A stretch of 64,000 nt of DNA from Roseomonas sp. (GTDB lineage Bacteria; Pseudomonadota; Alphaproteobacteria; Acetobacterales; Acetobacteraceae): contig JADCGA010000021.1 in assembly GCA_020249265.1 (NCBI GenBank), positions 62,001-126,000 on the forward strand, read 5' to 3'. This document shows, in pieces, positions 55,638 through 64,000 of the stretch. A program made the translations under genes and the position numbers. The notes below the pieces were generated by a model. It was not told the DNA's origin and did not search any database. It was given only the letters and a program-made list of their open reading frames with translations. Numbering within the stretch: position 1 is the stretch's first letter; every line of letters begins with the position of its first letter.

Positions 55638-57902
55638 CTACCGCGCATCCGCGCGGCGCTGCCCCGAAGCGTTTCGGCTACGCACATAGTAATCCGTGCC
55701 CGTGCCGGGATTGTTGATGTAGAATTCATCGCGCGGGAAAACATCCGTCAGCGGCGCTTCCTCACGCTTCTGCCCCGGCAGCCATTGCAGCGGCGTGCCG
55801 GCAAATAGGCTGGGCCAATCGCTGAAATCCTTATTGCCCGCACGCAAATGCGCCAGATGTGCCGGTTTGGCGAATTCCGCGGCAAGCTTTACCGGGTCAA
55901 AGGGGATTGGTTCATTTGAACCGATCATGACCCCCGCCGGCATCAGCAGCAGCGCATGGGGAAAGACCGCAGCAAAGGTTTCCACCGCGCGCTGCGTCGG
56001 CGTCCATTGAATATAAAGGCCACCCGGCGCCAAACGCCGCCGCGCCTGTTCAATGAATTCCGCGCTATAGAGAAGGCCGGAATGGGACCCCTGCGGCAAA
56101 ATGGCGTCCGCCTCAATAATGTCGTAGCGCCGGTCTTCCTTGGCGAGCGTGCGCCGACCATCGCCATATTCCATCTGCCAGCGCGGGTCCTTGAACATGC
56201 GCGCGATGGGACCTTCCGGGTAATGCTGCCCAATCTCCTCAAGCGCTGTCAGCACTGGCGCCACCAATTCAATGGCGCGAATCTGGCTTTCCGGGCGGAT
56301 ACCCGCAGCCCAGGGCGTGCCGCCACTGCCAATCCCAATCACCAGCACTTCCTTCGGGTCAGGATGGATCAGCGGCCCAACCGCGCCCAGGAATTGATGG
56401 ATGGAAAGAAAAGGAATGCGCCCCTGGCTGAAGCCCTGGATGAAGAAGGGGCCTTCTGCCACGCCATCCGCGCCCTTGCTGTCGCGGAAAAACGCCACGC
56501 CCGAACGATCCTCTGCCCAGGCCACCATATGGCCCGGCCCTTCCGCATGCATGCGTGACCAAAGCCCGGCATTGCCCGGCATGAGCAAAAGCGCGAGTGC
56601 AGAGGCAATGGCGAGGCCCCCTTCCACCGGCCGCCGCCAGCCGCCATGCCAAAGCCAGCCCAGCAGCAGCAAAAGTGAAAGAGCGGCCAGCAGCTTGAGC
56701 GTGCCCGCCGTGCCCAGAAAATGCAGCGTGATCAGCCCGGTGAAAATGGACCCTGCCGCATTGCCGGCGATATTGGCCAATTGCACCCAACCGACCCGCG
56801 TGCCGACACTCGCCAAATCCTGCTGCACGGCGCGCTGCACAAAGGCGAAGGTCATGCCAATCAGGAAGGAAGGCGGGCCTACCACCAGCACGGCCAGGAA
56901 GATGGTCATCGCCAGCGCCCCGCCATGCAGGCGCGAATGATCCACCGCCATCAGATCAGCAATGGGCCAAAGCGGCATGGCGAGCCAAAGTGCCGCCAGC
57001 AAAACCACCGCCAGGACAAAACCCGCCCCTTGGGTGATGAAAAAGGCCGGGCGAGGGTCCTTGAGCTTCCGTACCATGCGGGCCGCAAAGGCCATGCCAA
57101 GCCCATCGGCCAGCAGAAAAATCCCAAGCACGGTCGGGAAAAGATAGGCGTGGTATTGCCCTACTTGGCCCATGATCCGGACCCAGAGGATTTCCAGCGC
57201 AACAATCACATAGCCCGAAAGAAAGACCAGAAAGCACCAAAGCGGCAGGCTTCCAAAGGGCGCATCGCCATCCTTGGTGGCGGGGCTCGGCGCCGGCAAA
57301 GGCAGGCCGCGCAGCTGCGGCAGTAGGGATAGCGCAAGGAGAGCCGCGAAAATCTCCAGCCCGGCCGCCAGCCAAAGCGCGCCCACGAAGCCAAGATTGC
57401 CGACGAGAAACCAGCCGCCAAGCAGCGCGCCAAGCCCGGCACCAAAGGTATTGAGGCCGTAGAGCAAGCCAATCCGCTCTGCCACGGTGTCCAGCGCCGT
57501 TGAAACTGCACGCGCTAAAAGCGGCAAGGAAGCGCCCATGAGCGTGGTCGGCAGCACAAGCCCCGCGAAGCAAAGCGCGAAGATCATCGCCGGGTCATCC
57601 ACCACCCCGGCCAGATCGGTCGCCAGCCAATCATACAAAAAGGCCTTGGATAGCAGGGCAAAAATGCCAACGCCGATTTCCGCGATGGCAAAGCCAATCA
57701 GCGCGCGTGCCGGCGTGATTCGGTCAGCGATCTTGGCACCAATGATGGAACCAATGCCAAGACCTGCCAGGAAGGCGCCCACCACCAGCGCGGCAGAAAT
57801 TGTGTCTGAGCCGGCAAAAATGCCCAGCATCCGCTGCCAGACAATCTGGCACAGCAGCGCGGCAAAGCCAGACACGAAAAAGGCAACGGCCAAACGAGGC
57901 AT
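55638..57902 (-). CDS. Membrane-anchored spermidine-synthase-like protein (fused MFS-like/Rossmann)
   Basis: A 754-residue protein. The first ~430 residues hold about 12-14 hydrophobic helices in two blocks, like the permease half of fused MFS/spermidine synthases (FFVSGFAALLCQIVWQRML, FLSGYVIVALEILWVRIM). The last ~280 residues form a Rossmann domain with VLVIGIGSGGTPWAAG and YGDGRRTLAKEDRRYDIIEADA. The aminopropyltransferase Asp-x-x-Asp-Pro motif is not seen (ADAILP instead), so true spermidine synthesis is doubtful. Convergent with gapR. Confidence 0.82.
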   Translation of the reverse strand: MPRLAVAFFVSGFAALLCQIVWQRMLGIFAGSDTISAALVVGAFLAGLGIGSIIGAKIADRITPARALIGFAIAEIGVGIFALLSKAFLYDWLATDLAGVVDDPAMIFALCFAGLVLPTTLMGASLPLLARAVSTALDTVAERIGLLYGLNTFGAGLGALLGGWFLVGNLGFVGALWLAAGLEIFAALLALSLLPQLRGLPLPAPSPATKDGDAPFGSLPLWCFLVFLSGYVIVALEILWVRIMGQVGQYHAYLFPTVLGIFLLADGLGMAFAARMVRKLKDPRPAFFITQGAGFVLAVVLLAALWLAMPLWPIADLMAVDHSRLHGGALAMTIFLAVLVVGPPSFLIGMTFAFVQRAVQQDLASVGTRVGWVQLANIAGNAAGSIFTGLITLHFLGTAGTLKLLAALSLLLLLGWLWHGGWRRPVEGGLAIASALALLLMPGNAGLWSRMHAEGPGHMVAWAEDRSGVAFFRDSKGADGVAEGPFFIQGFSQGRIPFLSIHQFLGAVGPLIHPDPKEVLVIGIGSGGTPWAAGIRPESQIRAIELVAPVLTALEEIGQHYPEGPIARMFKDPRWQMEYGDGRRTLAKEDRRYDIIEADAILPQGSHSGLLYSAEFIEQARRRLAPGGLYIQWTPTQRAVETFAAVFPHALLLMPAGVMIGSNEPIPFDPVKLAAEFAKPAHLAHLRAGNKDFSDWPSLFAGTPLQWLPGQKREEAPLTDVFPRDEFYINNPGTGTDYYVRSRNASGQRRADAR

Positions 57903-58054
57903 GACCGGAAAGCTCCCCCAGAGGCGGCATTTTCACCGCGTTGTCTTTAGTGCCCGCAAATTACGGCGAAATTACCGCATGGCAAGTGCCCATCTTGCCG
58001 GAAACCGCCCCTCGGCGCAGGCTGCGCCCCGAAACGCCAAGCGGAGAGTCGGCA

Positions 58055-59593
58055 ATGAATGGTGCGGAAAGTCTGGTCCATACACTCATAGGTAGCGGGG
58101 TGGATGTGTGTTTCTCCAATCCCGGCACGAGTGAAATGCATTTCGTGGCAGCCTTGGACCGGATCCCGGGCATGCGCTGCGTGCTGGGCTTGCAGGAAAA
58201 TGTCGTGACCGGCATGGCCGATGGCTATTGGCGCATGGCGGAAAAGCCGGCCTGCACCTTGCTGCATTGTGGCCCTGGCCTCGCTAACGGCTTGGCCAAT
58301 CTGCATAATGCGCGTCGGGCACGTTCCGGCATTGTGAATATCACGGGTGATCACGCCACCTATCACCGCCCCTATGACGCGCCGCTGACCGCCGATACCG
58401 AAGGCTTCGCCCGCGGCGTTTCCGCCTGGGTGCGCACTTCCACCGATTCAACCAAGGTGGGCGCCGATGCGGCAGTGGCGGTGCAGGCGGCGCGCACCTC
58501 ACCAGGCCAAATCGCAACCCTGATCCTGCCCGCCGATACCGCCTGGAATGATGGCGGCGTTGTCGCGGCTGCCCTGCCGGTGCCATCGGTGCCTGAGGCC
58601 GACCCGCATGCCATCCGCAATGCCGCGCGCATCCTGCGTGAAAAGAAGAATGTGCTGATCCTGCTGGGCGGCCCCAGCTTGAGGGAAGGCGCGCAGTTGC
58701 ACGCCTATCGCATCGCTGAGGCAACCGGCGCGCGGCTGCTGGCGGAGGGCTCAAACGGCCGCACCCAGCGCGGGCGGGGGCGCATCGCCCTCGAACGTGT
58801 GCCCTATTACGTGGACCAGGCGGTGGATGCGCTGAAATGGGTGGAGCATCTGATCCTGGTGAATGCCAAGGCGCCGGTCGGCTTCTTTGGCTATCCGGGC
58901 AAGCCTTCGCTGCATTACCCGCCCAATGCCGAAGTGCATGTGCTGACGCGCTATGAACATAACGCCGAAGTCGCCTTGGCCGCGCTGGCCGAGGAACTGG
59001 GCGCGCCTGCCATCGCCATCCCTGATCGCGGCCCGCGCCCGGAAGTGGTGCGCGGAGCACCAACACCGGAAGGGCTCGCGCGCGTACTCGGTGCGCTGAT
59101 GCCGGAAGGGGCGATCATTGCCGATGAAAGCGTTTCCTATGGCCGCGGCTTCTTCCCGGAAACCCATAACGCGCCGCCGCATGATTGGTTGCAGATCACG
59201 GGGGGCGCCATTGGTTGCGGCATGCCTTTGGCAACCGGTGCTGCGGTGGGCGGCGGAGGCCGGCGCGTGATCAATATGCAGGCCGATGGTTCGGCCATGT
59301 ATACGGTGCAATCGCTTTGGACTCAGGCACGCGAAAAGCTGCCGGTGACAACCGTGATCATTTCCAACCGCAAATACGCGATCCTGCTTGGCGAATACCG
59401 CAATGTCGGCGCCAATCCAGGCCGTACTGCGATGGATATGATGGACCTCGGCAATCCTGATATCGGCTGGGTGAAACTGGCCGAGGGCATGGGTGTGGAA
59501 GCCGCGCAGGCAACCACGCTTGATCAGGTCGCGGATATGATGAGCCAAAGCTTTGCCCGTCCGGGCCCCTTCCTCATTGAATTGGTGGTATGA
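58055..59593 (+). CDS. ThDP-dependent enzyme, acetolactate-synthase-large-subunit-like
   Basis: A 512-residue thiamine-diphosphate enzyme. The activating Glu is Glu48 in LQENVVTGMADGYWRM, and the C-terminal ThDP/Mg motif reads QADGSAMYT followed about 27 residues later by ISNRKY. It lacks the FAD-domain features of true IlvB and belongs to a widespread decarboxylase-like group of unknown substrate. ATG 58055 with GGAGAG upstream starts the homology (NGAESLVHTLIGSGVDVCFSNP). Coupled by ATGA to the SDR gene. Confidence 0.87.
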   Translation: MNGAESLVHTLIGSGVDVCFSNPGTSEMHFVAALDRIPGMRCVLGLQENVVTGMADGYWRMAEKPACTLLHCGPGLANGLANLHNARRARSGIVNITGDHATYHRPYDAPLTADTEGFARGVSAWVRTSTDSTKVGADAAVAVQAARTSPGQIATLILPADTAWNDGGVVAAALPVPSVPEADPHAIRNAARILREKKNVLILLGGPSLREGAQLHAYRIAEATGARLLAEGSNGRTQRGRGRIALERVPYYVDQAVDALKWVEHLILVNAKAPVGFFGYPGKPSLHYPPNAEVHVLTRYEHNAEVALAALAEELGAPAIAIPDRGPRPEVVRGAPTPEGLARVLGALMPEGAIIADESVSYGRGFFPETHNAPPHDWLQITGGAIGCGMPLATGAAVGGGGRRVINMQADGSAMYTVQSLWTQAREKLPVTTVIISNRKYAILLGEYRNVGANPGRTAMDMMDLGNPDIGWVKLAEGMGVEAAQATTLDQVADMMSQSFARPGPFLIELVV

Positions 59594-60369
59594 ACATGGA
59601 TATGCAACTTGCCGGCAAGCGTGTGCTTGTCACGGGTGGATCAAAAGGCATTGGGCTCGCTTGCGCGGAAGCCTTCGCGCGGGAAGGCTGCGATGTGGTG
59701 CTTTCCGCGCGCGATACGGCAGCGCTTGCCACCGCCGCCGATAAGGTGCGCGCTTTGGCGCAGGTGCGGGTGGAAACCCTCGCCGCTGATCTTTCGCGTG
59801 TCGAGGAACGCGAAAGGCTGCATGCGGCTTTTCCGGATATTGATGTGTTGGTGAATAATGCCGGCGCCATTCCTTCGGGGCGCTTGCAGGATATTTCCAT
59901 ACAGCGTTGGCAGGAAGCCTGGAGCCTGAAGGTGTTTGGCTATATTCACCTCTGCCAGCTCTATCTGCCGGCGATGGAAGCGCGCAAGGCCGGCGCGGTG
60001 GTGAACATCATCGGCATGGCCGGGCGTTCGCCCAAGGCCGGCTATATTTGCGGCGGCGCGGGCAATGCATCCTTGATTGCCTTCACGCAGGCTTTGGGCG
60101 CGGCGACGCAGGCCAATGGCCTTAAGGTTGTCGGCATCAATCCCGCTGTAACCAAGACCGACCGCATGATCACCCAGGCGCGCGTCAATGCGAAGCTGAA
60201 ATTCGGCGATGAGGAACGCTGGGCGGAAACCATCACCGGCCTGCCCTTCAACCGCCCAATCGAATCAAGCGAAATCGCTGATCTGGCCGTGTTCCTGGCA
60301 AGCCCGCGCGGCGTTTATGTGAATGGCACGGTGGTGGATGTGGATGGTGGGGGGATGTGGCGCGGTTGA
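59590..60369 (+). CDS. SDR-fold protein with substituted catalytic Tyr-Lys
   Basis: A 259-residue SDR with intact cofactor loop TGGSKGIG, NNAGAI and NIIGMAG. Where classical SDRs have YxxxK the sequence reads GGAGN (in YICGGAGNASLIAF), so Tyr is Gly and Lys is Asn. It ends in the usual GTVVDVDGGGMW. It may use another mechanism, bind rather than reduce, or act with the coupled ThDP enzyme upstream. Convergent with dxs, 4 bases apart. Confidence 0.82.
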   Translation: MNMDMQLAGKRVLVTGGSKGIGLACAEAFAREGCDVVLSARDTAALATAADKVRALAQVRVETLAADLSRVEERERLHAAFPDIDVLVNNAGAIPSGRLQDISIQRWQEAWSLKVFGYIHLCQLYLPAMEARKAGAVVNIIGMAGRSPKAGYICGGAGNASLIAFTQALGAATQANGLKVVGINPAVTKTDRMITQARVNAKLKFGDEERWAETITGLPFNRPIESSEIADLAVFLASPRGVYVNGTVVDVDGGGMWRG

Positions 60370-60373
60370 GGCG

Positions 60374-62293
60374 TCACGCCCGCGCCGGCAACTGCATCTC
60401 TGCCTTCACCAGCGCGGCAAGTGCTGTCGCCACGATCTGCGGCGCATTCAGCCCTGCCTGATCATATTGCTTGCGTGGCGCTTCGTGATCAATGAAGACA
60501 TCCGGCAGGCACATGGGGCGCAACTTCAGCCCGCGATCCAGCAGCCCGCGCGTCGCCAAATGATGCATGACAATGCCACTGAAGCCGAGCATGGAGCCTT
60601 CTTCAATCGTGATCAGCACCTCATGCTCACGCGCCAAGCGTTCCACCAAAGCGGTATCAAGCGGCTTGGCGAAACGCGCATCTGCAACCGTGCAGGAAAG
60701 CCCATGGGTCGCCAATTCATCAGCCGCCTTCAGGCATTCCTGCAAGCGCGCGCCATAGGACAGAATGGCAATCGCAGTGCCTTCGCGCAGCACGCGCCCC
60801 TTGCCGAGATCGAGCACCGAACCGCGCTTGGGCAGTTCAAGACCGAAACCCTCACCACGCGGATAGCGAAACGCGGAAGGCCGATCATCAATCGCGGCAG
60901 CAGTTGCCACCATATGCATCAGCTCCACTTCATCAGCGGCGGCCATCAGCACCATATTGGGTAGGCAGCCGAGATAGGCGATATCGAAAGACCCCGCATG
61001 GGTCGCGCCATCCGCGCCCACCAACCCAGCGCGATCCATGGCGAAGCGTACGGGCAGGGATTGCAGCGCCACATCATGCATGATCTGGTCATAGGCGCGC
61101 TGCAAAAAGGTGGAATAAATCGCGCAAAAGGGCTTGAGCCCTTCGGTCGCAAGCCCCGCCGCAAAGGTCACCGCATGCTGTTCGGCAATGCCGACATCAA
61201 AGCTGCGGCGCGGAAATTTCTTGGCGAAGGCATCAAGCCCCGTGCCGGATGGCATGGCGGCATTGATGGCGACAATGCCCTCATCCGCCTCAGCCTCCGC
61301 AATCAAAGCATTGGCGAAGACCTTGGTGAAGGAAGGCGGGCCAGGCGGTGCCTTGGCCTGTTCGCCGGTGATGACATTGAACTTCACCACGCCGTGATAT
61401 TTGTCGGGCGAGGATTCCGCCGGCGCATAGCCCTTGCCCTTTTGTGTCACCACATGCAGCAGGATCGGGCCTTGGTGATCCGTATCACGCAGATTGCGCA
61501 GAATGGGCAGCAAATGGTCCAGATCATGCCCATCCACCGGGCCGACATAATAGAAGCCCAGCTCTTCAAACAGCGTGCCGCCAGTCAGCAGCCCGCGCGC
61601 ATATTCATCTGCCCGGCGCGCCGCGCGTTCCAACGGAGCAGGAAAACGCTTGGCCAGCCGCGCCATCATGTCACGCAGCGACAGGAAGGGGCGGGATGAA
61701 ATCAGCTTGGACAGATAGGCACTCATCGCGCCCACGGGTGGGGCGATGGACATGTCATTATCGTTCAGAATGACAATGAGATTCGCCTTGGAAGCCCCCG
61801 CATTATTCATCGCCTCATAAGCCATGCCCGCACTCATCGCGCCATCGCCGATCACGGCGATCACATGGCGATCCTTGCCCTGCAATTGGCTGCCAATCGC
61901 CATGCCAAGACCTGCGGAAATGCTGGTCGAAGAATGCGCGGCACCGAAGGGATCGTATTCGCTCTCACTCCGTCTGGTGAAGCCGGAAAGCCCGCCGCCC
62001 TGGCGCAGCGTGCGAATGCGATCGCGCCGCCCGGTCAGAATCTTGTGCGGATAGGCCTGGTGCCCGACATCCCAGACCAGCCGGTCATGCGGTGTATCGA
62101 AAATCGCATGCACCGCCACGGTCAATTCTACCACCCCAAGCGATGCACCAAGATGCCCGCCGGTGACGGAAACCGCGTCAATCGTCTCGGCGCGCAATTC
62201 TTCGGCCAGACGTTTCAATTGATCGCTGGAGAAATTTCGCAAATCGCTGGGAATGGCCACGCGATCCAGCAGCGGTGTGACAGGACGGTTCAT
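60374..62293 (-). CDS. dxs: 1-deoxy-D-xylulose-5-phosphate synthase
   Basis: First step of the MEP isoprenoid pathway: pyruvate plus glyceraldehyde-3-phosphate to DXP. The 639-residue ThDP enzyme has [34 protein letters not shown] (Mg-ThDP site), [15 protein letters not shown] (catalytic Glu) and a transketolase C-terminal domain. Its ATG directly follows the ispA stop (TGAATG). Confidence 0.97.
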   Translation of the reverse strand: MNRPVTPLLDRVAIPSDLRNFSSDQLKRLAEELRAETIDAVSVTGGHLGASLGVVELTVAVHAIFDTPHDRLVWDVGHQAYPHKILTGRRDRIRTLRQGGGLSGFTRRSESEYDPFGAAHSSTSISAGLGMAIGSQLQGKDRHVIAVIGDGAMSAGMAYEAMNNAGASKANLIVILNDNDMSIAPPVGAMSAYLSKLISSRPFLSLRDMMARLAKRFPAPLERAARRADEYARGLLTGGTLFEELGFYYVGPVDGHDLDHLLPILRNLRDTDHQGPILLHVVTQKGKGYAPAESSPDKYHGVVKFNVITGEQAKAPPGPPSFTKVFANALIAEAEADEGIVAINAAMPSGTGLDAFAKKFPRRSFDVGIAEQHAVTFAAGLATEGLKPFCAIYSTFLQRAYDQIMHDVALQSLPVRFAMDRAGLVGADGATHAGSFDIAYLGCLPNMVLMAAADEVELMHMVATAAAIDDRPSAFRYPRGEGFGLELPKRGSVLDLGKGRVLREGTAIAILSYGARLQECLKAADELATHGLSCTVADARFAKPLDTALVERLAREHEVLITIEEGSMLGFSGIVMHHLATRGLLDRGLKLRPMCLPDVFIDHEAPRKQYDQAGLNAPQIVATALAALVKAEMQLPARA

Positions 62294-63211
62294 TCAGCTT
62301 CTCCGCGCGATGGTATAATCCGCGAGCGCGCGCAAATGCGCCGCCGCTTCCCCAAAAGCATCCAGATGATCTTGCGCCTGGGCGGCAAGCCGTTCCGCTT
62401 GCAGCCTGGCGCGTTCAAGCCCCAAAAGCCCGACCAAGGTGGCCTTGCCCGCATCGGCATCCTTGCCGGTGCGCTTGCCAGTTTCCTCGGCTGAGGCGGT
62501 GGCATCCAGCACATCATCAGCAATCTGAAAGGCAGCGCCCAAATCGCGGCCATAGGCGGAAAGCGCATGGCGCAGCTGGATGGGTGCCTTGCCGAGTATG
62601 GCGCCGGCTTCTGCGGAAAATTCAATCAGCTTGCCGGTCTTCAGCAATTGCAGCCGACCTATTTCTGCTTCTTCCAAAGGCCGGCCGGCTTCTTCCGCCA
62701 GCATATCCAGCATTTGCCCGCCACACATACCGCGCGCCCCGGCGGCGCGGGCCAAGGCACGGCAAAGCTCGGCGCGCACAGCGGGGTCGGCGTGGGTGTC
62801 AGCTTCGCTCAGCACCAGAAAAGCCTGGGTTTGCAGCGCATCGCCGGCCAATACGGCGGTAGCCTCATCAAAGGCGCGATGCAGGGTGGGCTTGCCGCGG
62901 CGCAGATCATCATCATCCATGCAGGGCAGATCATCATGCACCAACGAATAGGCGTGCAGCATTTCAATCGCCGCCGCCACGCGCAAGGCCGCTTCGCGCG
63001 ACACGCCGAATTGCGCCGCCCCTTCCAGCACCAGGAAACCGCGCAGCCTTTTGCCGCCGCCCATGCTGGCATAGCGCATGGCTTCAAACAGCCGCGCCTC
63101 ATCGCCTTCCGGCGGCGGGATCAAGGCATCAAGCGCGTGATCAATTTCCGCAGCCGCCGATGCCATCGCGGTAGCAAGGGCCTTGGCGGGATCGGGTGCA
63201 GCGGCGGGCAT
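62294..63211 (-). CDS. ispA: Farnesyl diphosphate synthase-type polyprenyl synthetase
   Basis: A 305-residue all-helical prenyltransferase. First Asp-rich motif in VHDDLPCMDDDDLRRGKPT and second in FQIADDVLDATASAEE, with GKDADAGKATLVGLLG after it. Elongates DMAPP with IPP to farnesyl diphosphate. Central gene of xseB-ispA-dxs; gap to xseB 8 bases. Confidence 0.95.
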   Translation of the reverse strand: MPAAAPDPAKALATAMASAAAEIDHALDALIPPPEGDEARLFEAMRYASMGGGKRLRGFLVLEGAAQFGVSREAALRVAAAIEMLHAYSLVHDDLPCMDDDDLRRGKPTLHRAFDEATAVLAGDALQTQAFLVLSEADTHADPAVRAELCRALARAAGARGMCGGQMLDMLAEEAGRPLEEAEIGRLQLLKTGKLIEFSAEAGAILGKAPIQLRHALSAYGRDLGAAFQIADDVLDATASAEETGKRTGKDADAGKATLVGLLGLERARLQAERLAAQAQDHLDAFGEAAAHLRALADYTIARRS

Positions 63212-63219
63212 GCGGCGCC

Positions 63220-63480
63220 TTATTCCACGTCTCGCAAGGATAGCCCGGCGGGGCTATCCACAATCGCCTGGATTTTCTGCTCTGCTTCCGCGAGCTTCGC
63301 CTCACAATGGCGCTTCAGCGCCGCGCCGCGCTGATACGCGGTGACCGAGGCTTCCAAGGCACCCTTGCCGCTTTCCAATTCCCGCACAATTCCCTCAAGC
63401 TCCGCGAGCGCTTGCTCGAAGGAAAGGGCGGCTAAATCTGACGGCGGGGCCCCCGCCGCATCATTGGGTGTACGTGCCAT
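63220..63480 (-). CDS. xseB: Exodeoxyribonuclease VII small subunit
   Basis: An 86-residue XseB: LSFEQALAELEGIVRELESG and the helical hairpin with YQRGAALKRHCEAKLAEAEQKI. Pairs with XseA (not in window). Promoter-proximal gene of the xseB-ispA-dxs operon. Confidence 0.95.
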   Translation of the reverse strand: MARTPNDAAGAPPSDLAALSFEQALAELEGIVRELESGKGALEASVTAYQRGAALKRHCEAKLAEAEQKIQAIVDSPAGLSLRDVE

Positions 63481-63513
63481 ACTGTCAGCCTAGCCTGACA
63501 AAGTTGGAAATGT

Positions 63514-64000
63514 CTATTCCGGTTCGATGCCGGCGGTACGAATTGCTGAGGTCCAGCGTTGGGTCTCGGCCTTCACAAAGGCAGCCGCTTCCTCAGGGGT
63601 GGAGGTAGAAACCACCATGCCGAAGCCGGAAGAGAGCCTTTCCCGCAAATCAGCCTGCTCCCCGGCGCGGCGGACGGCGGCATTCAGGCGGGAAACCGCA
63701 ATGGCCGGCGTGCCAGCAGGCACGAAAAGCCCGAACCAGGCGGTGATTTGATAGCCCGGCAGATTGCCGGCTTCGGCCACTGTTGGAATCTCCGGCAGCA
63801 TGGCGGAGCGTTGGGGAGAAGTGATGCCGAGGATACGCAGCTTCCCATCCCGCGCCTGCGGCAAGATAACCAACTGATCCGCCACGAAAAGATCAACGCG
63901 CCCCGCGAGCAAATCCTGCACCGCCAAGGGGGATGACCGATAGGGCACGCGCAGCATCTTGGCGCCGGCCATATGGGCCATAAGCTCGGTTGAAACCTGC
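63514..64000 (-). CDS. Tripartite tricarboxylate transporter solute-binding protein, TctC/Bug family (N-terminus cut)
   Basis: The minus-strand frame is open to the right edge (codons reading QVSTELMAHMAG continue past it). About 160 C-terminal residues are visible: MLRVPYRSSPLAVQDLLAGRVDLFVAD, a TSPQRSAMLPEIPTVAEAG motif, and WFGLFVPAGTP, all standard Bug-protein landmarks. It would bind a carboxylate in the periplasm. The signal peptide and start lie outside the window. Confidence 0.92.
   Translation of the reverse strand, partial: QVSTELMAHMAGAKMLRVPYRSSPLAVQDLLAGRVDLFVADQLVILPQARDGKLRILGITSPQRSAMLPEIPTVAEAGNLPGYQITAWFGLFVPAGTPAIAVSRLNAAVRRAGEQADLRERLSSGFGMVVSTSTPEEAAAFVKAETQRWTSAIRTAGIEPE

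Noticed and set aside
1-64000. Search for CRISPR arrays, tRNA/rRNA genes, transposases and phage genes
   Set aside because: I found no regularly spaced repeats, no tRNA T-loop in an intergenic site and no mobile-element protein; the TTCGAA-like match near position 58 is inside comEC.

Overview
The window reads as a typical chromosome segment of a GC-rich alphaproteobacterium, most likely Rhodospirillales and probably Acetobacteraceae/Roseomonas-like. That placement is inference from gene content: comEC back to back with gltX, type-2 argC next to rplM-rpsI, xseB-ispA-dxs, DUF1244-gapR, many solute-binding proteins (TRAP, Bug/TctC, NMT1, AapJ), a class I PHA synthase, and a lexA preceded by the alphaproteobacterial SOS box GAAC-N7-GAAC. 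Coding density is very high, many neighbours overlap by 1-8 bases (ATGA, TGATG, TTGA), and I see no rRNA, tRNA, IS element, prophage or CRISPR array.

Layout. 1-3.5 kb: comEC (cut by the left edge) divergent from gltX. 3.5-4.2 kb: an AT-richer island with a small membrane-protein locus split by a heptameric A run. 4.3-8 kb: probable L-fuconate catabolic genes (FAH hydrolase, small membrane protein, DHRS6-like dehydrogenase) and phaC. 8-11 kb: Pro/Ala-rich lipoprotein, alaC-like aminotransferase, homoserine dehydrogenase. 11-16.5 kb (minus): panE-like reductase, oxalyl-CoA-synthetase-like ligase, gamma carbonic anhydrase, argC, rpsI, rplM. 16.6-20.4 kb: IlvD/Edd dehydratase, NAD-binding protein, M20 amidohydrolase. 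20.4-26 kb: NMT1-like protein, two SDRs, a TRAP transporter. 26-30.5 kb: dapE-dapD, DUF2336 protein, argB. 30.5-34 kb: holC and two tandem leucyl aminopeptidases. 34-36.7 kb: cysQ, Sua5/TsaC, lexA. 36.7-39.4 kb: oxidoreductase, enoyl-CoA hydratase, GNAT, thioredoxin. 39.5-43.9 kb: RND pump and adaptor. 44-47.1 kb: DUF374 acyltransferase, waaA, lpxK (outer-membrane lipid assembly). 47.2-50.7 kb: TetR plus a DevBCA-type exporter. 50.8-51.8 kb: orphan AapJ. 51.9-54.9 kb: pyruvate kinase and glycerate 2-kinase. 55-58 kb: DUF1244, gapR, a membrane/spermidine-synthase-like protein. 58-60.4 kb: ThDP enzyme and an SDR without the usual Tyr/Lys. 60.4-63.5 kb: dxs, ispA, xseB. Right edge: a TctC/Bug protein, cut.

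The most unusual object is the pyruvate kinase gene (51908-53563). Its frame opens with a ~60-residue Cro/YdaS-like helix-turn-helix domain, then a short linker, then a complete pyruvate kinase that has its own well-placed internal Shine-Dalgarno and ATG. Just upstream lie four copies of the heptamer TTAACTT/AAGTTAA, including an 18-bp perfect palindrome. This suggests a metabolic enzyme made in a DNA-binding form and a plain form, and self-regulated, next to glycerate kinase, which feeds the same route (glycerate to 2-phosphoglycerate to PEP to pyruvate). This is inference from sequence. A second candidate is the split membrane gene at 3526-4028, whose two halves join by a -1 slip on a correctly phased A_AAA_AAA heptamer.
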